From contig NC_092562.1 of NCBI RefSeq assembly GCF_037975245.1, positions 17,125,521 to 17,189,520 of the forward strand: a DNA stretch of 64,000 bases, written 5' to 3'. The DNA is from Apostichopus japonicus. Taxonomy: Eukaryota; Echinodermata; Holothuroidea; Aspidochirotida; Stichopodidae. The number at the start of each line of letters is the position of its first letter. Position 1 is the stretch's first letter. Both the position numbers and the translations under genes were made by a program. The notes beneath the pieces are model-generated. The model was given only the letters and a program-made list of their open reading frames with translations. It ran no database searches and was not told the DNA's origin. This document shows positions 45,301-58,800 of this stretch, one piece after another.

Positions 45301-48300
45301 GTCCAAACAGTGGCGCGATGGCTTGGCGCACTGTACGAGCTGATGATCGAGACTCTCTTTTGCATCCGTGGTTCGAACCCCGGGTGATGACGTCTTTTGC
45401 CGATCTTTTACAGCAAGTGCCTACACGGGGAGCTGTAAGTATTAGTTAATCCACCTAATATCTCAGTCCAAACAGTGGCGCGATGGCTTGGCGCACTGTA
45501 CGAGCTGATGATCGAGACTCTCTTTTGCATCCGTGGTTCGAACCCCGGGTGATGACGTCTTTTGCCGATCTTTTACAGCAAGTGCCTACACGGGGAGCTG
45601 TAAGTATTAGTTAATCCACCTAATACCTCAGTCCATACAGTGGCGCGATGGCTTGGCGCACTGTACGAGCTGATGATCGAGACTCTCTTTTGCATCCGTG
45701 GTTCGAACCCCGGGTGATGACGTCTTTTGCCGATCTTTTACAGCAAGTGCCTACACGGGGAGCTGTAAGTATTAGTTAATCCACCTAATATCTCAGTCCA
45801 AACAGTGGCGCGATGGCTTGGCGCACTGTACGAGCTGATGATCGAGACTCTCTTTTGCATCCGTGGTTCGAACCCCGGGTGATGACGTCTTTTGCCGATC
45901 TTTTACAGCAAGTGCCTACACGGGGAGCTGTAAGTATTAGTTAATCCACCTAATATCTCAGTCCAAACAGTGGCGCGATGGCTTGGCGCACTGTACGAGC
46001 TGATGATCGAGACTCTCTTTTGCATCCGTGGTTCGAACCCCGGGTGATGACGTCTTTTGCCGATCTTTTACAGCGAGTGCCTACACGGGGAGCTGTAAGT
46101 ATTAGTTAATCCACCTAATACCTCAGTCCATACAGTGGCGCGATGGCTTGGCGCACTGTACGAGCTGATGATCGAGACTCTCTTTTGCATCCGTGGTTCG
46201 AACCCCGGGTGATGACGTCTTTTGCCGATCTTTTACAGCAAGTGCCTACACGGGGAGCTGTAAGTATTAGTTAATCCAGCTAATATCTCAGTCCAAACAG
46301 TGGCGCGATGGCTTGGCGCACTGTACGAGCTGATGATCGAGACTCTCTTTTGCATCCCTGGTTCGAACCCCGGGTGATGACGTCTTTTGCCGATCTTTTA
46401 CAGCAAGTGCCTACACGGGGAGCTGTAAGTATTAGTTAATCCACCTAATACCTCAGTCCATACAGTGGCGCGATGGCTTGGCGCACTGTACGAGCTGATG
46501 ATCGAGACTCTCTTTTGCATCCCTGGTTCGAACCCCGGGTGATGACGTCTTTTGCCGATCTTTTACAGCAAGTGCCTACACGGGGAGCTGTAAGTATTAG
46601 TTAATCCAGCTAATATCTCAGTCCATACAGTGGCGCGATGGCTTGGCGCACTGTACGAGCTGATGATCGAGACTCTCTTTTGCATCCCTGGTTCGAACCC
46701 CGGGTGATGACGTCTTTTGCCGATCTTTTACAGCAAGTGCCTACACGGGGAGCTGTAAGTATTAGTTAATCCAGCTAATATCTCAGTCCATACAGTGGCG
46801 CGATGGCTTGGCGCACTGTACGAGCTGATGATCGAGACTCTCTTTTGCATCCCTGGTTCGAACCCCGGGTGATGACGTCTTTTGCCGATCTTTTACAGCA
46901 AGTGCCTACACGGGGAGCTGTAAGTATTAGTTAATCCAGCTAATATCTCAGTCCATACAGTGGCGCGATGGCTTGGCGCACTGTACGAGCTGATGATCGA
47001 GACTCTCTTTTGCATCCCTGGTTCGAACCCCGGGTGATGACGTCTTTTGCCGATCTTTTACAGCAAGTGCCTACACGGGGAGCTGTAAGTATTAGTTAAT
47101 CCAGCTAATATCTCAGTCCATACAGTGGCGCGATGGCTTGGCGCACTGTACGAGCTGATGATCGAGACTCTCTTTTGCATCCCTGGTTCGAACCCCGGGT
47201 GATGACGTCTTTTGCCGATCTTTTACAGCAAGTGCCTACACGGGGAGCTGTAAGTATTAGTTAATCCAGCTAATATCTCAGTCCAAACAGTGGCGCGATG
47301 GCTTGGCGCACTGTACGAGCTGATGATCGAGACTCTCTTTTGCATCCCTGGTTCGAACCCCGGGTGATGACGTCTTTTGCCGATCTTTTACAGCAAGTGC
47401 CTACACGGGGAGCTGTAAGTATTAGTTAATCCAGCTAATATCTCAGTCCAAACAGTGGCGCGATGGCTTGGCGCACTGTACGAGCTGATGATCGAGACTC
47501 TCTTTTGCATCCCTGGTTCGAACCCCGGGTGATGACGTCTTTTGCCGATCTTTTACAGCAAGTGCCTACACGGGGAGCTGTAAGTATTAGTTAATCCACC
47601 TAATATCTCAGTCCATACAGTGGCGCGATGGCTTGGCGCACTGTACGAGCTGATGATCGAGACTCTCTTTTGCATCCCTGGTTCGAACCCCGGGTGATGA
47701 CGTCTTTTGCCGATCTTTTACAGCAAGTGCCTACACGGGGAGCTGTAAGTATTAGTTAATCCACCTAATATCTCAGTCCAAACAGTGGCGCGATGGCTTG
47801 GCGCACTGTACGAGCTGATGATCGAGACTCTCTTTTGCATCCCTGGTTCGAACCCCGGGTGATGACGTCTTTTGCCGATCTTTTACAGCAAGTGCCTACA
47901 CGGGGAGCTGTAAGTATTAGTTAATCCACCTAATATCTCAGTCCATACAGTGGCGCGATGGCTTGGCGCACTGTACGAGCTGATGATCGAGACTCTCTTT
48001 TGCATCCCTGGTTCGAACCCCGGGTGATGACGTCTTTTGCCGATCTTTTACAGCAAGTGCCTACACGGGGAGCTGTAAGTATTAGTTAATCCACCTAATA
48101 TCTCAGTCCATACAGTGGCGCGATGGCTTGGCGCACTGTACGAGCTGATGATCGAGACTCTCTTTTGCATCCCTGGTTCGAACCCCGGGTGATGACGTCT
48201 TTTGCCGATCTTTTACAGCAAGTGCCTACACGGGGAGCTGTAAGTATTAGTTAATCCACCTAATATCTCAGTCCATACAGTGGCGCGATGGCTTGGCGCA

Positions 48301-50146
48301 CTGTACGAGCTGATGATCGAGACTCTCTTTTGCATCCCTGGTTCGAACCCCGGGTGATGACGTCTTTTGCCGATCTTTTACAGCAAGTGCCTACACGGGG
48401 AGCTGTAAGTATTAGTTAATCCACCTAATATCTCAGTCCATACAGTGGCGCGATGGCTTGGCGCACTGTACGAGCTGATGATCGAGACTCTCTTTTGCAT
48501 CCCTGGTTCGAACCCCGGGTGATGACGTCTTTTGCCGATCTTTTACAGCAAGTGCCTACACGGGGAGCTGTAAGTATTAGTTAATCCACCTAATATCTCA
48601 GTCCATACAGTGGCGCGATGGCTTGGCGCACTGTACGAGCTGATGATCGAGACTCTCTTTTGCATCCCTGGTTCGAACCCCGGGTGATGACGTCTTTTGC
48701 CGATCTTTTACAGCAAGTGCCTACACGGGGAGCTGTAAGTATTAGTTAATCCACCTAATATCTCAGTCCATACAGTGGCGCGATGGCTTGGCGCACTGTA
48801 CGAGCTGATGATCGAGACTCTCTTTTGCATCCCTGGTTCGAACCCCGGGTGATGACGTCTTTTGCCGATCTTTTACAGCAAGTGCCTACACGGGGAGCTG
48901 TAAGTATTAGTTAATCCACCTAATATCTCAGTCCATACAGTGGCGCGATGGCTTGGCGCACTGTACGAGCTGATGATCGAGACTCTCTTTTGCATCCCTG
49001 GTTCGAACCCCGGGTGATGACGTCTTTTGCCGATCTTTTACAGCAAGTGCCTACACGGGGAGCTGTAAGTATTAGTTAATCCACCTAATATCTCAGTCCA
49101 TACAGTGGCGCGATGGCTTGGCGCACTGTACGAGCTGATGATCGAGACTCTCTTTTGCATCCCTGGTTCGAACCCCGGGTGATGACGTCTTTTGCCGATC
49201 TTTTACAGCAAGTGCCTACACGGGGAGCTGTAAGTATTAGTTAATCCACCTAATATCTCAGTCCATACAGTGGCGCGATGGCTTGGCGCACTGTACGAGC
49301 TGATGATCGAGACTCTCTTTTGCATCCCTGGTTCGAACCCCGGGTGATGACGTCTTTTGCCGATCTTTTACAGCAAGTGCCTACACGGGGAGCTGTAAGT
49401 ATTAGTTAATCCACCTAATATCTCAGTCCATACAGTGGCGCGATGGCTTGGCGCACTGTACGAGCTGATGATCGAGACTCTCTTTTGCATCCCTGGTTCG
49501 AACCCCGGGTGATGACGTCTTTTGCCGATCTTTTACAGCAAGTGCCTACACGGGGAGCTGTAAGTATTAGTTAATCCACCTAATATCTCAGTCCATACAG
49601 TGGCGCGATGGCTTGGCGCACTGTACGAGCTGATGATCGAGACTCTCTTTTGCATCCCTGGTTCGAACCCCGGGTGATGACGTCTTTTGCCGATCTTTTA
49701 CAGCAAGTGCCTACACGGGGAGCTGTAAGTATTAGTTAATCCAGCTAATATCTCAGTCCATACAGTGGCGCGATGGCTTGGCGCACTGTACGAGCTGATG
49801 ATCGAGACTCTCTTTTGCATCCCTGGTTCGAACCCCGGGTGATGACGTCTTTTGCCGATCTTTTACAGCAAGTGCCTACACGGGGAGCTGTAAGTATTAG
49901 TTAATCCACCTAATATCTCAGTCCATACAGTGGCGCGATGGCTTGGCGCACTGTACGAGCTGATGATCGAGACTCTCTTTTGCATCCCTGGTTCGAACCC
50001 CGGGTGATGACGTCTTTTGCCGATCTTTTACAGCAAGTGCCTACACGGGGAGCTGTAAGTATTAGTTAATCCAGCTAATATCTCAGTCCAAACAGTGGCG
50101 CGATGGCTTGGCGCACTGTACGAGCTGATGATCGAGACTCTCTTTT

Positions 50147-52790
50147 GAGTCCCTGGTTCGAACCCCGGGTGATGACGTCTTTTGCCGATCTTTTACAGCA
50201 AGTGCCTACACGGGGAGCTGTAAGTATTAGTTAATCCAGCTAATATCTCAGTCCATACAGTGGCGCGATGGCTTGGCGCACTGTACGAGCTGATGATCGA
50301 GACTCTCTTTTGCATCCCTGGTTCGAACCCCGGGTGATGACGTCTTTTGCCGATCTTTTACAGCAAGTGCCTACACGGGGAGCTGTAAGTATTAGTTAAT
50401 CCAGCTAATATCTCAGTCCAAACAGTGGCGCGATGGCTTGGCGCACTGTACGAGCTGATGATCGAGACTCTCTTTTGCATCCCTGGTTCGAACCCCGGGT
50501 GATGACGTCTTTTGCCGATCTTTTACAGCGAGTGCCTACACGGGGAGCTGTAAGTATTAGTTAATCCAGCTAATATCTCAGTCCAAACAGTGGCGCGATG
50601 GCTTGGCGCACTGTACGAGCTGATGATCGAGACTCTCTTTTGCATCCCTGGTTCGAACCCCGGGTGATGACGTCTTTTGCCGATCTTTTACAGCAAGTGC
50701 CTACACGGGGAGCTGTAAGTATTAGTTAATCCAGCTAATATCTCAGTCCAAACAGTGGCGCGATGGCTTGGCGCACTGTACGAGCTGATGATCGAGACTC
50801 TCTTTTGCATCCCTGGTTCGAACCCCGGGTGATGACGTCTTTTGCCGATCTTTTACAGCGAGTGCCTACACGGGGAGCTGTAAGTATTAGTTAATCCAGC
50901 TAATATCTCAGTCCAAACAGTGGCGCGATGGCTTGGCGCACTGTACGAGCTGATGATCGAGACTCTCTTTTGCATCCCTGGTTCGAACCCCGGGTGATGA
51001 CGTCTTTTGCCGATCTTTTACAGCGAGTGCCTACACGGGGAGCTGTAAGTATTAGTTAATCCAGCTAATATCTCAGTCCAAACAGTGGCGCGATGGCTTG
51101 GCGCACTGTACGAGCTGATGATCGAGACTCTCTTTTGCATCCCTGGTTCGAACCCCGGGTGATGACGTCTTTTGCCGATCTTTTACAGCGAGTGCCTACA
51201 CGGGGAGCTGTAAGTATTAGTTAATCCAGCTAATATCTCAGTCCAAACAGTGGCGCGATGGCTTGGCGCACTGTACGAGCTGATGATCGAGACTCTCTTT
51301 TGCATCCCTGGTTCGAACCCCGGGTGATGACGTCTTTTGCCGATCTTTTACAGCGAGTGCCTACACGGGGAGCTGTAAGTATTAGTTAATCCAGCTAATA
51401 TCTCAGTCCAAACAGTGGCGCGATGGCTTGGCGCACTGTACGAGCTGATGATCGAGACTCTCTTTTGCATCCCTGGTTCGAACCCCGGGTGATGACGTCT
51501 TTTGCCGATCTTTTACAGCGAGTGCCTACACGGGGAGCTGTAAGTATTAGTTAATCCACCTAATATCTCAGTCCAAACAGTGGCGCGATGGCTTGGCGCA
51601 CTGTACGAGCTGATGATCGAGACTCTCTTTTGCATCCCTGGTTCGAACCCCGGGTGATGACGTCTTTTGCCGATCTTTTACAGCAAGTGCCTACACGGGG
51701 AGCTGTAAGTATTAGTTAATCCACCTAATACCTCAGTCCATACAGTGGCGCGATGGCTTGGCGCACTGTACGAGCTGATGATCGAGACTCTCTTTTGCAT
51801 CCCTGGTTCGAACCCCGGGTGATGACGTCTTTTGCCGATCTTTTACAGCAAGTGCCTACACGGGGAGCTGTAAGTATTAGTTAATCCACCTAATATCTCA
51901 GTCCATACAGTGGCGCGATGGCTTGGCGCACTGTACGAGCTGATGATCGAGACTCTCTTTTGCATCCCTGGTTCGAACCCCGGGTGATGACGTCTTTTGC
52001 CGATCTTTTACAGCAAGTGCCTACACGGGGAGCTGTAAGTATTAGTTAATCCACCTAATATCTCAGTCCATACAGTGGCGCGATGGCTTGGCGCACTGTA
52101 CGAGCTGATGATCGAGACTCTCTTTTGCATCCCTGGTTCGAACCCCGGGTGATGACGTCTTTTGCCGATCTTTTACAGCAAGTGCCTACACGGGGAGCTG
52201 TAAGTATTAGTTAATCCACCTAATATCTCAGTCCATACAGTGGCGCGATGGCTTGGCGCACTGTACGAGCTGATGATCGAGACTCTCTTTTGCATCCCTG
52301 GTTCGAACCCCGGGTGATGACGTCTTTTGCCGATCTTTTACAGCAAGTGCCTACACGGGGAGCTGTAAGTATTAGTTAATCCAGCTAATATCTCAGTCCA
52401 TACAGTGGCGCGATGGCTTGGCGCACTGTACGAGCTGATGATCGAGACTCTCTTTTGCATCCCTGGTTCGAACCCCGGGTGATGACGTCTTTTGCCGATC
52501 TTTTACAGCAAGTGCCTACACGGGGAGCTGTAAGTATTAGTTAATCCAGCTAATATCTCAGTCCATACAGTGGCGCGATGGCTTGGCGCACTGTACGAGC
52601 TGATGATCGAGACTCTCTTTTGCATCCCTGGTTCGAACCCCGGGTGATGACGTCTTTTGCCGATCTTTTACAGCAAGTGCCTACACGGGGAGCTGTAAGT
52701 ATTAGTTAATCCAGCTAATATCTCAGTCCAAACAGTGGCGCGATGGCTTGGCGCACTGTACGAGCTGATGATCGAGACTCTCTTTTGAGT
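50147..52790 (+). repeat. 16-monomer-scale duplication in array B
   Basis: The unique variant TTTTGAGTCCC (in place of TTTTGCATCCC) is found only near 50147 and 52787, 2640 bp or exactly 16 monomers apart. Neighbouring monomers match in part, which fits a block duplication followed by small changes. Confidence 0.7.
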
Positions 52791-54063
52791 CCCTGGTTCG
52801 AACCCCGGGTGATGACGTCTTTTGCCGATCTTTTACAGCAAGTGCCTACACGGGGAGCTGTAAGTATTAGTTAATCCAGCTAATATCTCAGTCCATACAG
52901 TGGCGCGATGGCTTGGCGCACTGTACGAGCTGATGATCGAGACTCTCTTTTGCATCCCTGGTTCGAACCCCGGGTGATGACGTCTTTTGCCGATCTTTTA
53001 CAGCAAGTGCCTACACGGGGAGCTGTAAGTATTAGTTAATCCAGCTAATATCTCAGTCCAAACAGTGGCGCGATGGCTTGGCGCACTGTACGAGCTGATG
53101 ATCGAGACTCTCTTTTGCATCCCTGGTTCGAACCCCGGGTGATGACGTCTTTTGCCGATCTTTTACAGCGAGTGCCTACACGGGGAGCTGTAAGTATTAG
53201 TTAATCCAGCTAATATCTCAGTCCAAACAGTGGCGCGATGGCTTGGCGCACTGTACGAGCTGATGATCGAGACTCTCTTTTGCATCCCTGGTTCGAACCC
53301 CGGGTGATGACGTCTTTTGCCGATCTTTTACAGCGAGTGCCTACACGGGGAGCTGTAAGTATTAGTTAATCCAGCTAATATCTCAGTCCAAACAGTGGCG
53401 CGATGGCTTGGCGCACTGTACGAGCTGATGATCGAGACTCTCTTTTGCATCCCTGGTTCGAACCCCGGGTGATGACGTCTTTTGCCGATCTTTTACAGCG
53501 AGTGCCTACACGGGGAGCTGTAAGTATTAGTTAATCCACCTAATATCTCAGTCCAAACAGTGGCGCGATGGCTTGGCGCACTGTACGAGCTGATGATCGA
53601 GACTCTCTTTTGCATCCCTGGTTCGAACCCCGGGTGATGACGTCTTTTGCCGATCTTTTACAGCAAGTGCCTACACGGGGAGCTGTAAGTATTAGTTAAT
53701 CCACCTAATATCTCAGTCCAAACAGTGGCGCGATGGCTTGGCGCACTGTACGAGCTGATGATCGAGACTCTCTTTTGCATCCCTGGTTCGAACCCCGGGT
53801 GATGACGTCTTTTGCCGATCTTTTACAGCAAGTGCCTACACGGGGAGCTGTAAGTATTAGTTAATCCACCTAATACCTCAGTCCATACAGTGGCGCGATG
53901 GCTTGGCGCACTGTACGAGCTGATGATCGAGACTCTCTTTTGCATCCCTGGTTCGAACCCCGGGTGATGACGTCTTTTGCCGATCTTTTACAGCAAGTGC
54001 CTACACGGGGAGCTGTAAGTATTAGTTAATCCACCTAATATCTCAGTCCATACAGTGGCGCGA

Positions 54064-55879
54064 CGGCTTGGCGCACTGTACGAGCTGATGATCGAGACTC
54101 TCTTTTGCATCCCTGGTTCGAACCCCGGGTGATGACGTCTTTTGCCGATCTTTTACAGCAAGTGCCTACACGGGGAGCTGTAAGTATTAGTTAATCCACC
54201 TAATATCTCAGTCCATACAGTGGCGCGACGGCTTGGCGCACTGTACGAGCTGATGATCGAGACTCTCTTTTGCATCCCTGGTTCGAACCCCGGGTGATGA
54301 CGTCTTTTGCCGATCTTTTACAGCAAGTGCCTACACGGGGAGCTGTAAGTATTAGTTAATCCACCTAATATCTCAGTCCATACAGTGGCGCGACGGCTTA
54401 ACGCACTGTACGAGCTGATGATCGAGACTCTCTTTTGCATCCCTGGTTCGAACCCCGGGTGATGACGTCTTTTGCCGATCTTTTACAGCAAGTGCCTACA
54501 CGGGGAGCTGTAAGTATTAGTTAATCCACCTAATATCTCAGTCCATACAGTGGCGCGACGGCTTGGCGCACTGTACGAGCTGATGATCGAGACTCTCTTT
54601 TGCATCCCTGGTTCGAAGCCCGGGTGATGACGTCTTTTGCCGATCTTTTACAGCAAGTGCCTACACGGGGAGCTGTAAGTATTAGTTAATCCACCTAATA
54701 TCTCAGTCCATACAGTGGCGCGACGGCTTGGCGCACTGTACGAGCTGATGATCGAGACTCTCTTTTGCATCCCTGGTTCGAAGCCCGGGTGATGACGTCT
54801 TTTGCCGATCTTTTACAGCAAGTGCCTACACGGGGAGCTGTAAGTATTAGTTAATCCACCTAATATCTCAGTCCATACAGTGGCGCGACGGCTTGGCGCA
54901 CTGTACGAGCTGATGATCGAGACTCTCTTTTGCATCCCTGGTTCGAACCCCGGGTGATGACGTCTTTTGCCGATCTTTTACAGCAAGTGCCTACACGGGG
55001 AGCTGTAAGTATTAGTTAATCCACCTAATATCTCAGTCCATACAGTGGCGCGACGGCTTGGCGCACTGTACGAGCTGATGATCGAGACTCTCTTTTGCAT
55101 CCCTGGTTCGAACCCCGGGTGATGACGTCTTTTGCCGATCTTTTACAGCAAGTGCCTACACGGGGAGCTGTAAGTATTAGTTAATCCACCTAATATCTCA
55201 GTCCATACAGTGGCGCGACGGCTTGGCGCACTGTACGAGCTGATGATCGAGACTCTCTTTTGCATCCCTGGTTCGAACCCCGGGTGATGACGTCTTTTGC
55301 CGATCTTTTACAGCAAGTGCCTACACGGGGAGCTGTAAGTATTAGTTAATCCACCTAATATCTCAGTCCAAACAGTGGCGCGACGGCTTGGCGCACTGTA
55401 CGAGCTGATGATCGAGACTCTCTTTTGCATCCCTGGTTCGAACCCCGGGTGATGACGTCTTTTGCCGATCTTTTACAGCAAGTGCCTACACGGGGAGCTG
55501 TAAGTATTAGTTAATCCACCTAATATCTCAGTCCAAACAGTGGCGCGACGGCTTGGCGCACTGTACGAGCTGATGATCGAGACTCTCTTTTGCATCCCTG
55601 GTTCGAACCCCGGGTGATGACGTCTTTTGCCGATCTTTTACAGCAAGTGCCTACACGGGGAGCTGTAAGTATTAGTTAATCCACCTAATATCTCAGTCCA
55701 TACAGTGGCGCGACGGCTTGGCGCACTGTACGAGCTGATGATCGAGACTCTCTTTTGCATCCCTGGTTCGAACCCCGGGTGATGACGTCTTTTGCCGATC
55801 TTTTACAGCAAGTGCCTACACGGGGAGCTGTAAGTATTAGTTAATCCACCTAATATCTCAGTCCATACAGTGGCGCGAC
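54064..55879 (+). repeat. Block of 12 array B monomers with GCGCGACGG
   Basis: Twelve consecutive monomers share T-to-C in the A-box-like block (GCGCGACGG for GCGCGATGG); neighbours on both sides do not. Two of the twelve (near 54616 and 54781) also carry TTCGAAGCCC, otherwise seen only left of 27.1 kb. The block looks like one local amplification. Confidence 0.8.
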
Positions 55880-58800
55880 GGCTTGGCGCACTGTACGAGC
55901 TGATGATCGAGACTCTCTTTTGCATCCCTGGTTCGAACCCCGGGTGATGACGTCTTTTGCCGATCTTTTACAGCAAGTGCCTACACGGGGAGCTGTAAGT
56001 ATTAGTTAATCCACCTAATATCTCAGTCCATACAGTGGCGCGATGGCTTGGCGCACTGTACGAGCTGATGATCGAGACTCTCTTTTGCATCCCTGGTTCG
56101 AACCCCGGGTGATGACGTCTTTTGCCGATCTTTTACAGCAAGTGCCTACACGGGGAGCTGTAAGTATTAGTTAATCCACCTAATATCTCAGTCCAAACAG
56201 TGGCGCGATGGCTTGGCGCACTGTACGAGCTGATGATCGAGACTCTCTTTTGCATCCCTGGTTCGAACCCCGGGTGATGACGTCTTTTGCCGATCTTTTA
56301 CAGCAAGTGCCTACACGGGGAGCTGTAAGTATTAGTTAATCCACCTAATATCTCAGTCCAAACAGTGGCGCGATGGCTTGGCGCACTGTACGAGCTGATG
56401 ATCGAGACTCTCTTTTGCATCCCTGGTTCGAACCCCGGGTGATGACGTCTTTTGCCGATCTTTTACAGCAAGTGCCTACACGGGGAGCTGTAAGTATTAG
56501 TTAATCCACCTAATATCTCAGTCCAAACAGTGGCGCGATGGCTTGGCGCACTGTACGAGCTGATGATCGAGACTCTCTTTTGCATCCCTGGTTCGAACCC
56601 CGGGTGATGACGTCTTTTGCCGATCTTTTACAGCAAGTGCCTACACGGGGAGCTGTAAGTATTAGTTAATCCACCTAATATCTCAGTCCAAACAGTGGCG
56701 CGATGGCTTGGCGCACTGTACGAGCTGATGATCGAGACTCTCTTTTGCATCCCTGGTTCGAACCCCGGGTGATGACGTCTTTTGCCGATCTTTTACAGCA
56801 AGTGCCTACACGGGGAGCTGTAAGTATTAGTTAATCCACCTAATATCTCAGTCCAAACAGTGGCGCGATGGCTTGGCGCACTGTACGAGCTGATGATCGA
56901 GACTCTCTTTTGCATCCCTGGTTCGAACCCCGGGTGATGACGTCTTTTGCCGATCTTTTACAGCAAGTGCCTACACGGGGAGCTGTAAGTATTAGTTAAT
57001 CCACCTAATATCTCAGTCCAAACAGTGGCGCGATGGCTTGGCGCACTGTACGAGCTGATGATCGAGACTCTCTTTTGCATCCCTGGTTCGAACCCCGGGT
57101 GATGACGTCTTTTGCCGATCTTTTACAGCAAGTGCCTACACGGGGAGCTGTAAGTATTAGTTAATCCAGCTAATATCTCAGTCCAAACAGTGGCGCGATG
57201 GCTTGGCGCACTGTACGAGCTGATGATCGAGACTCTCTTTTGCATCCCTGGTTCGAACCCCGGGTGATGACGTCTTTTGCCGATCTTTTACAGCAAGTGC
57301 CTACACGGGGAGCTGTAAGTATTAGTTAATCCAGCTAATATCTCAGTCCAAACAGTGGCGCGATGGCTTGGCGCACTGTACGAGCTGATGATCGAGACTC
57401 TCTTTTGCATCCCTGGTTCGAACCCCGGGTGATGACGTCTTTTGCCGATCTTTTACAGCAAGTGCCTACACGGGGAGCTGTAAGTATTAGTTAATCCAGC
57501 TAATATCTCAGTCCAAACAGTGGCGCGATGGCTTGGCGCACTGTACGAGCTGATGATCGAGACTCTCTTTTGCATCCCTGGTTCGAACCCCGGGTGATGA
57601 CGTCTTTTGCCGATCTTTTACAGCAAGTGCCTACACGGGGAGCTGTAAGTATTAGTTAATCCAGCTAATATCTCAGTCCAAACAGTGGCGCGATGGCTTG
57701 GCGCACTGTACGAGCTGATGATCGAGACTCTCTTTTGCATCCCTGGTTCGAACCCCGGGTGATGACGTCTTTTGCCGATCTTTTACAGCAAGTGCCTACA
57801 CGGGGAGCTGTAAGTATTAGTTAATCCAGCTAATATCTCAGTCCAAACAGTGGCGCGATGGCTTGGCGCACTGTACGAGCTGATGATCGAGACTCTCTTT
57901 TGCATCCCTGGTTCGAACCCCGGGTGATGACGTCTTTTGCCGATCTTTTACAGCAAGTGCCTACACGGGGAGCTGTAAGTATTAGTTAATCCACCTAATA
58001 TCTCAGTCCAAACAGTGGCGCGATGGCTTGGCGCACTGTACGAGCTGATGATCGAGACTCTCTTTTGCATCCCTGGTTCGAACCCCGGGTGATGACGTCT
58101 TTTGCCGATCTTTTACAGCAAGTGCCTACACGGGGAGCTGTAAGTATTAGTTAATCCACCTAATATCTCAGTCCAAACAGTGGCGCGATGGCTTGGCGCA
58201 CTGTACGAGCTGATGATCGAGACTCTCTTTTGCATCCCTGGTTCGAACCCCGGGTGATGACGTCTTTTGCCGATCTTTTACAGCAAGTGCCTACACGGGG
58301 AGCTGTAAGTATTAGTTAATCCACCTAATATCTCAGTCCAAACAGTGGCGCGATGGCTTGGCGCACTGTACGAGCTGATGATCGAGACTCTCTTTTGCAT
58401 CCGTGGTTCGAACCCCGGGTGATGACGTCTTTTGCCGATCTTTTACAGCAAGTGCCTACACGGGGAGCTGTAAGTATTAGTTAATCCACCTAATATCTCA
58501 GTCCAAACAGTGGCGCGATGGCTTGGCGCACTGTACGAGCTGATGATCGAGACTCTCTTTTGTATCCGTGGTTCGAACCCCGGGTGATGACGTCTTTTGC
58601 CGATCTTTTACAGCGAGTGCCTACACGGGGAGCTGTAAGTATTAGTTAATCCACCTAATACCTCAGTCCATACAGTGGCGCGATGGCTTGGCGCACTGTA
58701 CGAGCTGATGATCGAGACTCTCTTTTGCATCCGTGGTTCGAACCCCGGGTGATGACGTCTTTTGCCGATCTTTTACAGCGAGTGCCTACACGGGGAGCTG

